From NCBI RefSeq assembly GCF_035083965.1, contig NC_089724.1, positions 29,997,435 to 30,061,434 of the forward strand: a stretch of DNA of 64,000 nt, read 5' to 3'. A program made the position numbers and the translations under genes. Positions 1 to 11,200 of the stretch are shown here, in pieces. The notes below the pieces were generated by a model. The model did no database searches, was not told the origin of the DNA, and saw nothing but the letters and a program-made list of their open reading frames with translations. This DNA comes from Branchiostoma lanceolatum. Lineage: Eukaryota > Chordata > Leptocardii > Amphioxiformes > Branchiostomatidae. Within the stretch, counting starts at the first letter, position 1; each line of letters opens with the position of its first letter.

Positions 1-80
1 TTAAGTACTATATATATTCAAAATCAAACTTTTAATGGATATCTGCTAACAGTAATCGACAGTTTTGATATTCTATATAC

Positions 81-1504
81 GCACCACCATGCCAATATTC
101 TGCCTCTCGTTGCCTCGGAGTTCCACGCACTCATCAATCACCAGGTTCATGAAGGGGTCAAACCCTCGCAGGATACCGGACACCTTCCTGGCGCCATTCA
201 GTTGCACTTTTCAGAAAAAAAAAAATAAATTGTGGAGGTTAGAATTTGTATCACAAGAGCTTTTCTTGATGTGATCACCATGGTAAAGAAAATGTGTGAA
301 AGTAGAAACTTCCAAAAGTATACTAGTAGTATACTAGTAGTATACTTTTGGAAGTTTCTGCTTTCACACATTTTTGTCTAGCCTGGGTGTCATCCTGGTT
401 AGTTCCAGGGCTCCCAGAGTCCTTGCTGGAACTAGCTAGGATGATACTTAGGCTAAAATTATACCAGCTATACCACAAAAACAGTTAACATTTTTTCATT
501 CTGTGAACTTAGACAACTACATCATTATTCTTTTTCGATTAATTTGTGCACAGACGATAATCAAATCAACCCCACAGCCGAAAATCCCCAAACAACACCA
601 CTCTTATTTACATCATTTATCAAAACGCAACACTTAAGACAACCAACACTGGTGCAATGTGATGTCGAACTCACTCAATTTACGTCTGAAGTTACAGCAC
701 CTTCCGTTCATAATAGGTTTATATTTTCATTTTTAGAGACATGAAGTACTACGCTTTTTTATCTTCCGCATTTACTGTAAGCTGACACTTTGGAAAAAAT
801 TGTTTTTTCCCATCAGCTTTGAAAGTTTGACCGAAAAGGTGTAAAAAAATCATACCTCATGGGTCCAACCTTTAGATTTTCTTGCAATTTCTAAACCAAA
901 AAAGAGGCAATAGACGATACTAAGTCCATTGGATTTGGAAAGCAGAAAAAAAACGCTGCAATGTTTCCATCCTATGCCCTTTGACCTGATGTCAGCCTGC
1001 CTACGAAATCGGGGGAGGGGCCCAAAAAACTTATGTCGTCTTTGGGAAGGGCAAAATGTGCAAATACATACAAAAATTTGAGACGGGGAAGGCCAGATAA
1101 CCTCTTATTATCTTCCTACATCTCAGACTAAGTTTGCAAGCTAAACCAAGAAACATCGCAAGGGCCGTGTGAGATTTGCACATGAGCCTTCAGTATAGAT
1201 AAATCATTTGTACTCACAGCACATCCGCTTGTCCATGAACCTGTTGACGACACAACAAGGAGAAATGGAATTAAGATCGTGATTTTATACGTTATTCGAG
1301 TGTACAAGTTACAACACCTGAAGCTAAGCATGGCCCCTTCAACCCCAGCTTCCCCGGGTGAGGCCAACATTTCAATAACGTGAATAAGAACCAAATTTAC
1401 CAGCTTTCAAAATAAAATTTCAGATTAATAATGACGTACAGTTCTGTATTATATAATCAATAGTACACCTACTTTTTCAATTCGGGTGGATGTGCCTTAC
1501 TCAT
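81..1504 (-). CDS. SNRPG: Small nuclear ribonucleoprotein G (SmG), 3' end beyond window
   Basis: SmG is one of seven Sm proteins that form the ring on spliceosomal U snRNAs. Three coding exons are visible on the minus strand: 1504-1473 ([10 protein letters not shown], then a split Lys), 1240-1218 (FMDKRMC, then a split Leu) and 206-81 (Sm fold with [19 protein letters not shown] and NIGMVV). Phases join exactly (2, 1, 1), with donors GTAGGT, GTGAGT and GTATAT. The start was chosen because it reproduces the family N-terminus [12 protein letters not shown]. The Sm1 signature with FDPFMN and the Sm2 entry NIGMVV are seen directly. The last exon, expected to carry RGNSI and the C-terminus, lies left of base 1. 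Substitutions relative to the human protein include ELRGNERQ in the variable loop. The identification is near certain; only completeness is lacking. Confidence 0.95.
287..375. repeat. Near-perfect hairpin with AGTATACT core, in SNRPG intron 2
   Basis: The arms AAAATGTGTGAAAG..AACTTCCAAAAGTATACT and their reverse complement face each other with about one mismatch, around a central run of CTAGTAGTATACT units. It probably derives from a small palindromic mobile element. It lies in the intron between SNRPG exons 2 and 3. Confidence 0.7.
380..454. repeat. Second imperfect hairpin, about 32-base arms
   Basis: AGCCTGGGTGTCATCCTGG at the left pairs with CTAGGATGATACTTAGGCT at the right, and inner AGTTCCAG pairs with CTGGAACT. 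It directly follows the hairpin at 287-375, so the two may be parts of one larger foldback element. Confidence 0.6.
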
Positions 1505-2330
1505 CGTGAATCAGCTTGGATTGTACAGGAAAACAACAATGGCTCGCAAAATGTCGAATAGCAACGATCTGGACGTGGGGGTGACGTTTTCCGAATTTTA
1601 CCGAAGTTATCCGAAGTATCCCCCGAATTCTTCCGAATATAGCCGATTGCTCCCCGATATCTAGATCAGCACAGGATCAGCACATTGGCAGAAGAACCTC
1701 ACCCCCACAACTGTTATAAGGATTTTAGCGATTTACGTCATCCGTCTGCATAACGAAGTTCACCGAACTTTCCTTCCTTTGAAAGCCTGACCACAGCAAG
1801 GTGTTTATGATTCTCAGCAAACTCGGCAAAAGGGAGAGCCAAAATCCGATCTGTGATAGGTCAGGTTTTCGCCAATCATGGCGCCATCTTGTTCAGGGAG
1901 GGGCTTCCATTGGATCACATTGATACAGCAAGTTTGTCCGCGAAAATTGGGATGGCACCAGGCCTGACTGTTATATATCCCTATATATGGGACGTTGGTC
2001 TCATTAGTCTTTGCAAGGACATTATATAATTGTAACATCCCTTTTTCTGATTAAATAAGATGTAATTGTTTGTTATAATGCCCTTGGTGATTGCAAGGAG
2101 ATTCAGTTGGAATGAAACCTCCTTGGTCTTTGCAAGGACAATGTCCTTGGTCATCGTTTCAGTCAATTTTTCAGTCAGACTAAACAGTTGCAGCATTGCT
2201 TTCCCTTTTGTCTTCAGAGATTTTGCTGTCTATAAGTATGTTTTATTTTTATTTTTAACTACATGTAACGTTCATGATGTTGTTGTTTTTCCTTTCAGTT
2301 GCTGAGATACCGCTCACGCAGGCTAAGAGG
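1505..2330. promoter_or_regulatory. Head-to-head interval between SNRPG and the NFYA-like gene
   Basis: The two genes diverge across about 830 bases, so this interval should hold both promoters and an untranslated first exon of the NFYA-like gene; the splice acceptor at 2297-2298 lies upstream of the first usable ATG. A run of CCGAA/CCGAAG/CCGAAT words clusters at about 1588-1650. No TATA box is obvious. The function is inferred from position only. Confidence 0.4.
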
Positions 2331-5300
2331 ATGCAGTCCTCCACAGGGAATGTAGGATACGACAGTTACGACTCACAGCCTGAAGACCTCACCATCGAGA
2401 CTTCTGAACCCCCCTCACATCACACCTTTCCTCCGGTTTCCTTTCACTCTACCTTTACAGATGTTTTCCTACCCCAGAGCATCCCTAACCAGACAACTTC
2501 CTCTTTTGTGCCTTTCTCCTTCTTGGACAGCCATGTTGAGGTAGAGGTGCCAGCAACGCTAACCCTTGGCACCACTCACTCAAGTAATGACCTCCTTACA
2601 ACTCAAACTCCGTCAGAAAGTGTCACATCTTTGGCAAGTACCACCAACGTACAGAGTATTCCTACTCCGTACACCGGTTTATATGACCCGCCAGTCAGCA
2701 TAGTTCTTAACCAGCCACAGATGTCTGTGAGCAAATCTTTCTCTCACACACATGGCAATAAGACACACACAACTCCATCAGTCACAGTTAACCATCCCGG
2801 CTTTGTGACTCCACCAAAACCAACTACCAGTTGCATGTCAACAATGCCACCTCAGTCCCGTGTCAAGTATCTTCTCCGGTCCCCGACTTCAGGACAGGTA
2901 TGAAACCATGCTTCACACACTTGTGTGTTACTATTGCTGATGATGATGCAGTTTTTTTTAGACAATATGATTTCATATCGAATCATATTTGCTGATTCAT
3001 GACACAACTTAAAGCTAATGTACAAGTATCCAGGCCTCTGACATGTCTAAGTGATGTACAGTGCTATAAATCAACGCTGGACACCAAAGTTTTACAAAGT
3101 TCACAATGAGAATGACTTTTTTCGACGCGCTATAAACATCTGACAATTTGACAGTCTTCCTGAATCAAGTGTTACTGGTCCTAAAGGCATTGCCAGGTTC
3201 CCCCATGTAGACCCTCCTGTCAGAAGTGTAATTTGTCGGACTAGTCAGGCTGGTTATTTGTCCTCTTGCTGCAGAAGTCCTCAGCAGTGCCCAATACAGG
3301 TGCAGGGGATGGAGCCACAGCAACCATACTGATCAACGGTGTACCCACACGCATGGTGTTGCTAGACACCAACAACAAAACAGACCAATCAGGAAAGGAA
3401 ACCCAGAAAGGTACAGTCTAGGTCTTGCCATCAGGCTTACAAGCCATGACACTTCTCAGCAGTAAGAATGTGGCCCTGTAAGTTGCATCTTAACGAGTGT
3501 GGCAATGAAAAATTATTGCCAAGGCAATGGTGTCTGGATGGGTATTTATTGCCTTGGCCAAGAAGGTTATGTTATATTGTTCGTTTGTCTGTCTGTCTGT
3601 GGCTCAGCATAAGTGGACAATGCAAGCTGTGGATGGATCTTGATGATATTTGGTTTGTTGGTACGGGTTGGTGAAAGGAAGAAACTTTCTATGGTAGAGT
3701 TACTGCAGTAAAATGTCCGGTTTGGGTATATCTAATGTTTTGGACTAGCTATGGTCACAATTTTTGGTCGGTAGATAACTTTTGTGTGTCTGTCTGTGTG
3801 TCTGGATTTTTGTAGTCAGCATAACTCAAGAACCTCTCGATGGATTATGATGATATTTGGCATGTGGGTAGGTGTTGGGAAGACGAAGGTCAAGGTTGAT
3901 TTTGGGATATGAGTCCGTACAAGACCAAGGCGTATAAATTGAGACCATCTAGTATCTTTCTATCAGAAAACAGAGTTTCTTATTGCATCTCGGAGAGGGA
4001 AGCTGGAGAAGCATCGGGGTAAGTGGGGAACTTTATGTATGGATTAGATTCTTATTGTTTTTCATGTTCTGTCAACTGTTACACTTTAAGTTTGTTATTC
4101 TTGGTTCAGTATATTAGTATTTTGTTATCTCGTTAAAAGGCACGCTTTTTGTTTTTTCAGACTGTTTGTCGTAGTTTGTCAGGTATATTTGTACTTATCT
4201 GTATTTGTGTATTTTCTTGAATAAAAAAAAAAAAATAAAAATAAAAATAAATTGAGACCATAGCAAGGTGGAGCCTGTAGACAGAGCCGTGAGGCAGTGC
4301 CCCCTGTAAACAGGCTGTACGAGGGGCACGGTGACCTAAAACTGGCTGTAGTTTGCCTTAACAAAAATGCACAACAAAACGAAATCCACCAAAACGATCC
4401 TGGAGAACTCACCTAACCGTTAAACGAAAACCCAGGTCTGGACCCTATCTGCTGTAAATCAGTGGGCATAGAGGGGAAAGATGGACAAATGCAGCGGTCA
4501 CAAATTTACTCCCGGGCACAAACAGATGTTACAATGACACATGCATGGACACATTATTAATTCATAGAAATAACTTCTTGGCAAACACACATAATGTACT
4601 AGTACTTGGCTATTAAACTTGCACCTGAACTGTTGCCAAAAACTAGTGTTGCCAACATCAGAATATACAAAGTCAACTACCTCTGGTTCACTTCACTGGT
4701 TGCTTCTCCACAGAATACACATAGTCTATATATTAGATAAATAATTGTCATTTGAATATTCCCTTAAAACGTAAGTACTAGTAAGAGTTCTGATTGGCTC
4801 ACTGTCCTTATAGTAACGGGTAAAACATTGAGATCACACTACTTCTGAGAAATATTCAATCCCTGAAATATTGGCAGGCATAAGGACCAAACATTTCAAT
4901 GTGGAGAGGAGCTAGACTAATGTGCGGGAAACCAATCAGACTGGGAAGCAAACTGGAATAACATTATGGATTCCAGGCTAAACAACAATAGCCCATGAAA
5001 ACCTTCATTGGTTTACAGTTCCTTCTGCAGCCAGCCTAACTGCAGCACAACTCCACATGACTGCCATGGGCCAGACTGCGGGCTGGGACCCCGACGAGGA
5101 GCCCCTGTACGTGAACGCCAAGCAGTACCACCGCATCATGAAGCGCAGGGAGATGAGAGCCAAGCTGGAGGCCTCTGGGAAGATCCCCAAGATCAGAAAG
5201 GTAGCATCACATGAATTTTGCAAGATTCAACGTGCAAGTTTTGTTAAAGAAGCTGTAGAACATGGAGTCTCTATGTTACAGTCTAGTGTAAGTTAGCCGG

Positions 5301-5859
5301 GTAAAATCTTTAACGTGCCCGAGGTGTGGCTCTCCATAAACACAGGACCTTCATTTTACATCCTATCCAGGGACGTCCCTAACCGAAGCTAGGTACTCAT
5401 TTACTGAGTTAAGTCGTGTTAAGTGCCTTTCCCAAGGGCACAACATTGGGCATGGTTTCGAACCCTGGACCTCTCGGTTAGGTTGAAACACCATACCTAT
5501 TGTGCCACACGATGCCACATTATATATCTCAATAATATTCTATATAATGTCCTTGGATAAATCAAGATGCTGCGGATGGATCTGTATCATTTTGGCATGT
5601 ATATGGAGATTGGCATAATCAGAGGCTGACTATGCACATCAGAACCTAATTTGCTATGTGTAGCATGTTATTTGTTATCCTGAATTCATTATAATCGTTA
5701 TTGACAAATAGGTGAACACCAGGTGAGCCCATAAGTCACAATGGAGCATTGATATTTGGCTATGATGTTTTTTTGCAGAAGTACCTGTACGAGTCTCGTC
5801 ACAAACATGCCATTGCCAGAACTCGAGGGAACGGAGGGAAGTTTAGCAAGGAGAACTGA
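2331..5859 (+). CDS. Divergent NF-YA-like CCAAT-binding subunit
   Basis: NF-YA is the sequence-specific subunit of the trimeric CCAAT-box factor. Four exons join in phase: 2331-2897, 3275-3410, 5019-5200 and 5779-5859, giving about 321 aa. An alternative acceptor at 5031 is also in phase and removes four residues. Exons 3 and 4 encode the NF-YB/C-interaction helix (EEPLYVNAKQYHRIMKRRE) and the DNA-binding segment (KYLYESRHKHAIARTRG), which ends soon after at the stop. The start at 2331 was chosen for its Kozak context (AAGAGGATG) after a splice acceptor. The N-terminal half is Ser/Thr/Pro-rich (about residues 1-190), not the Gln-rich activation domain usual in NF-YA. Positions normally almost invariant are changed: KRRQARAK reads KRREMRAK, KERRKYLHESRHRHA reads KIRKKYLYESRHKHA. 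The family is certain; orthology to the canonical NFYA is doubtful, and a fast-evolving paralogue is likelier. Confidence 0.85.
3470..3960 (+). repeat. Copy 1 of abundant dispersed repeat family (plus orientation)
   Basis: It lies in the NFYA-like intron 2. It carries the family words GATGGATCTTGATGATATTTGG, then a GTGGGTAGGTGTTGGGAAGACGAAGG type segment and a CAAGGTTGATTTTGGG type segment. Related copies lie at about 8590-8840, 11930-12280, 30190-30410, 43395-43720 and 53490-53815. Boundaries are approximate. No ORF or clear termini were found, so the class is unknown. Confidence 0.6.
4180..5018. other. Remainder of NFYA-like intron 2
   Basis: It contains a short A-rich stretch with AAATAAAAATAAAAATAAA near 4220 and unique-looking AT-rich DNA. 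No exon or RNA gene was recognised. Confidence 0.4.
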
Positions 5860-6079
5860 CGACTGGGGACAGGTCAAATACATTCAACGTGAAATAATTC
5901 TCAGAACAAATTACTAAGTTCTGTTCAACAGATCTATGTTTCACTGGCAAGGTTCCAGGGAGAAACGTCATGTTAAGGCTCCTGGGTACCAGTTTGCCTT
6001 AATCAGGTCAAAGTCCAGGTTCAGAGGTTCAGATTAAGGTGCATACATGAACCTGTGTAGTTGATATGTTTGGATTCAT

Positions 6080-6522
6080 TAAAGAAAAGCTACACAAAAA
6101 ATTGAAAATCCTTCTATGCTATGCTTGATATATTCCAAAGTCATATTCTTACTTCAAGTTGTTTCACATAAGCCCGTCATAGTTCTGAGATGTTGCACAG
6201 TTTGCAACTTATGCCGTGCTGACGCCTTCTCACCTGATAATTGAATTATATGACGTCAGTGTTTCAAATTTTTCACCTGATGATTGAATTTTAGAACACT
6301 GACGTCATATAATACAATCATCAGGTGAAAAATTTGAAACGCTGACGTCATATAATTCAATTATCAGGTGAGAAGGCGTCAGCACGGAATAAGTTGCAAA
6401 CTGTGGAAAATCCCAGAACTATGACGGACTTATGTGAAACAAACTTGAAGTAAGAATTTGACTTTGAAATATATTAAGCATAGCATAGAAAGATTTTCAA
6501 TTTTTTGTGTAGCTTTCCTTTA
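6080..6522. mobile_element. Foldback (long inverted repeat) element, about 440 bases
   Basis: The left arm (about 6080-6288) and right arm (about 6310-6522) are near-perfect reverse complements. Outer ends AAAGAAAAGCTACACAAAAA and TTTTTGTGTAGCTTTCCTTT match, as do the middle CTGACGCCTTCTCACCTGAT and its complement. TGACGTCA occurs in both arms and again in the central loop, where it could pair with either arm. Such structures are typical of foldback transposons or young MITEs. The arm similarity suggests recent insertion. Confidence 0.8.
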
Positions 6523-6932
6523 AACCAATATTGATATTTGACTGTAGCTACTATTTTCACTCCTTTTTTGTCAGTGATTAACAAGCAGAGGGGCGACTCA
6601 AAACAATGTCATTTTCAACAAACACTAAAGAGCTAGAAGCAAGTATCCTTAATAAAAACTCCAAACTAAGCAAACCTAGAAGGTTCTCTACTATAATTTG
6701 TTTGAGGGTTGATTCTTTAGTTTATTTTGAGTGAAAAGTTACTTGGTATATTGGGATAAACGATCATAATTCCACTCAATACCAACTCTATGGTTGCCTT
6801 TTTTTTGCAGGAAATTCATTATTGACCTAAAGCTGAATTGACAGTTACAGATGGAAATAGGCTATAATCTAGCTTGATTCTGGGTTAGTCTTTTAAAAAT
6901 CTTTAATGGACAGATTAGATAATAAGAATAGA

Positions 6933-7044
6933 CAGTCAAACTTGGATTCAGGAACCACTCAAGGGACTGAGAGAACATGGTTGCTGAGGACAATGTCTTA
7001 ATGTGACCTGTGACTGAAGGTGGTTGTCTGACCAGGTTTGACTG
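6933..7044. mobile_element. Mini TIR element, CAGTCAAAC ends
   Basis: The ends CAGTCAAACTTGG and CCAGGTTTGACTG face each other across 112 bases. The same terminus is found on the 745-base element at 55349-56093, so this is probably a deleted member of that family. TA follows the right end. The left flank is not a clean TA. Confidence 0.55.
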
Positions 7045-8239
7045 TATTTGTTCTTTGTTCCGGGTTCACGACTGACTACGTTCTTGCCGGTTCCAAACCA
7101 GGTCCAGCAAACCGGTACCCCCTTACATCATGTTAGATTACAAAGACAAGCAGGAAAAAAGCTTGTTTTCATACAGTTGTATGTTTACACTGTTCTAAGT
7201 ATTCAAGTTTGCCAGTTAATCTTCTGTGCTTACTGTGAGGACACTGTATTTAGAGTTATGATTTATCACATGGACGTTTTCATATCATGTAAAAAAAATA
7301 AATACCAGCCAATGTACCCATGTAGTCACAGACAGCATTCGATACATTTATCAACATTTTACAAAAACTGCAGTTGGTATAGTGGGTTGAAATTGATATT
7401 TTGATTGTGCATGAGTTCAAGAGTACTATTTGGCCATGCTACTGTATTTCTGCAATGTTGTTTACTTTATTCTTTATTAATACTGAATCAGGCTGATTTC
7501 AGTCAGGTTCACTGTAAAAAGTGCTGGCCTTTGTCGTCATTTTTTCACAATATATATGGCACTTCTTGGCAATCATTCTGTTCAACAGTTTTACCCACCG
7601 TTCCCCACAGATCAAGATGTGAAATGAAGACATGTTCATTTCTCTTGGATGTTTATTTATTTGAATAGTAAAAATGAATGTTGTCAGAATGATAATTGTC
7701 GGGAGTGCCCGGTACACATTTTTCATGCTTGAGACGATGTTGATTACAAATAAAAGAACTGCTCTGTGAAATACTTCTGGAGTTTCCCTCATTTAAGAAA
7801 ATATCAATGCAACTTGAAACATTCAATAAACACAACTTAGTTTCTGCTCACACCAAACAAATTTCCATTTGTGGTCAAAATCCTTAATATCATTCTTAGC
7901 AAAGCTTCAATCTGTTTGTGCAAAAGTTTGAATTCCACAGACACATTTCATATTGCCACCAACTTTCAGAACTGGAGACGGGCACATACTTTCATACATC
8001 TGAAACAAACTTCACATCCATTCCTGCATGGAACCTGAAGGATGTTCCAAAATCTATGTACAAGTATGACAAAAAGCAAATTGAATTGTGTAATTCCTAT
8101 CATGCACATGCTTATGATATCATGCAAAACACTGCTACACAATCATGATTCAGACGTCTCTTTTACAACTGCAATAAAAGTTTTGAATACTGATCATAAT
8201 CATAGTGATGTTTGTGAGTCAGAGATGCTACGAATGGTG

Positions 8240-11200
8240 CTATCTTCCCTCCCATGCACTTTCTCGCTGTTCTTTCTCCAGCCTCTTCTGTTCTGTGAAA
8301 CAAGAACAGTGAAATTAGGATAACACTATGTTTCATCACATCATTATCGTTTATCAACCATCAGAAATATTGTCAACCTGAGATGCGCGACTTTTAAAAA
8401 ACAGGTTTAAGCTATAGCTATTGAGACACATGTTGATAGTCCCCTCTTTCTCAGTTATGTATGTCACATATTTGCGATTCCTATCATTGCTAATAACATG
8501 TAAATCATCACTTAAGCTATCTACATAACAAAAATTATGACAATCCCACAACCCCTTAGTTATTCTCTTTCAAAGTCTGAAACAAAATCGGCTCCTGGAG
8601 TTTAAAAAAAAAAGCTGCTAGGGGGCCCAAACCTTCACCACTTACTCTCTGTCAAAAGAGCTATTATACACAACTCAAAATGCTAAGAAGTAAGATGCCC
8701 ATTATCGCACCTGACCTTTATCTTTTCTGACTCCTACCCACCTACTAAATGTCATAAAAATTATCTAAGGATCCTTCTACAGCTTTTCGAGTTATGCTGT
8801 CCACTGACACAAGCACACAAACAGCACCAAAAACATAACCTTCTTGGCAAAAGTAATAATAATATCAACCTTTCGCCTCTTTAAGTTTGCGTCTCTCTTC
8901 TTCGCGTTTTTCCTTGGGTATGTTAGCCCTGACGCCCAAGGCTCCGCTAACCAGTCTCCGGGCAACCATAGCAGAGGCAGCGGGGCGCGGCTTGAAGGGT
9001 TGGAGGAACTCTGGAAAATTAAATTACAAGGTAGTGTCATTGACTACATCTTGACAACAGCTTGCTTAAAAAATTTGACAGTACCAAATTGAATTTTCTT
9101 AAGCAAAGTTGAACTGTAATTTCCAACACAAAAATTGGACTTGCATTTCTTTCAAAAAAGTTTGGTTCTTTGTCCAATATTCTTACTATATCCAATATGA
9201 CCGAGTGTCTAGGAGACTATATGCGTATGACACTTCCGTGGTTGTTGAGCTTGGGCATTTATGTTTAAGGAACCGCAGGGCTTTAGTTATCTTTCTATCT
9301 CAGCTTCAATGTGTGTCTACTTCCACTGGCCTTTGGTGCTCAGGCCTTGACACCGTATGTGGTACACAACTTAACGCCTATCCGCCTTTGGAGGTTCCTA
9401 GGAGACTATATGTGCCCTAGCCTATCCTCCTTTGGAGGTTAGTCTTTGGTTGCTACTAAGATGTTCAAAGGGTCCTCGTTGGTTTGAAGCAGGTCTTCTT
9501 GATCTCATGTGATGTAAAGATTTTCCTGAGACCTTCTGACTTCTAAACCTCTGTTCAGACACCTTCATCCTTCCTTCTGATCCTATGTGGGATGACTTTC
9601 AGCTTTGGTTTTGCCCTGATCCATTCAGAAGGGAATGACCTGCTTGTCTGTCCCTGGTTCTTCTGCACAAGCCGTCCATTTGCCTCTTCCTTTATGTTGT
9701 GTTATAACTCGAGTGCTCATTCCTTGACAAAGACTGTAAAAAATCTGGATAAGTCAAATTTTTGTTGTTGGAAATTTCAGTTCAATTTTCTTCTGAATGA
9801 TTTCACCAACACAGATGAATTCAAATTTTGGACCAATTTTGTTCAAAATAAAATGAACAAGGCCAACATCATGTATGTTACCTGCACAGTTCTTGACCTT
9901 TTTCTTGGACTGTTGAGTTGCCTCGGACATGGGCTTAACCCTCAGTAGTGGGTTTTTGATTTGCAAAGCTCTCATTGCTGAAAAAGAAATGTTACAACAC
10001 ATCTTCAATCGAACACAAATGTGTGTAGTACAACTGACTATTAGTAATAATAGTAATGAAAAGGACTAACTATTACAATTTCTCATAGCTAAAGCATGCA
10101 ATAGTCTAGGCCATACTGACATGATTTTATGAATGACATCCCACAAAAAATTATGCCCCCTTGGAACTGCAGGCAAGGATTTGCCATAGGCAGGAAGGCA
10201 GAAATTGCGAGGGGAAAGGATTTAATATAATAGTGAAAAAAATCAACTATAATTATGGTGTTGTTTCCAGCATCCAGGCAGGTCTACTAAGTTGTTTTTT
10301 TACTTTGGGGAAAATGTCTTTTTGACTTCATTTCATATTGAGCCTATGACTATCATTTTGTACTACAGCTTGTGAAAAATGATATCTGATAAAGTGTTTG
10401 TCAATCAATGATAAGTGTGATTACATACAACTGCTGCTAAGAATAAGACTGTTTTTCCTCTGTCCCTGGTCTCCAACCAGCTGCCATGTTCACTGTGAGG
10501 TCATCGCAGGTAAAGTCAATGTTTTTTGATGGTTCGATGTTCAACAACATCAGAAGGGTGTACATTTTGTGGGTAATTATGGGTAAATATGATCAGAAAA
10601 TCTTTAATTTCTACGTCATTGGTGTCACAAGCATTTTGAATTATATCAGGTATTTTTTTCCGCATCAAGTTTGGTGTATCCAATGGACATCATCAATGAA
10701 ATAAAGTAATGTCCTACGTAAACAGAAAACGGATGAAGGGACATACCTACTGCACGGGTGGAGAAGACTGCCAGGGCATGGGTGTCATCCACCCACTTGA
10801 TGTTGAAGCCCTGGGATCTACAAGTGGTCAGTCAGAGATGAAGGTTGTAAATATGTCGGGAACCTAAAAATATGTTCACAAATGTAGCTTGTCCACAGGT
10901 AAATTTGGTACCCAAATGTTGTAAAAATCTACAATTGGAAGGTACTTTTTTACTAGTAGTCAAATTCACGACTGCATATATACACATGTTTATCAATATT
11001 GTTATGCATGATTGCAAAATTAATTTTTTGTGTGCGACTTACTGAAATTCTGCCAGGGCAGAGACAAGGTCTGGTGTCTTGAACTCAGCTGGGAAGTCAG
11101 ATAGTTCCACCACGTGTTCATACCCTGCAGAACAAACAAGTGCTTTTTAAAAAGCTGGCATTCGGCGGCTCAGGGTCCGATAACAAGCTGCCCGAGGCAA

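Larger units (their letters stand above)
5860..7770 (+). other. NFYA-like 3' untranslated region with poly(A) signal
   Basis: After the stop at 5857-5859 there is no convincing coding sequence on the plus strand. An AATAAA lies at 7749-7754, about 470 bases before the end of the convergent R3HCC1 gene, and is the probable cleavage signal. The stretch hosts a foldback element (6080-6522) and a mini TIR element (6933-7044). Whether it is one long UTR or UTR plus intergenic DNA needs RNA evidence. Confidence 0.4.
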
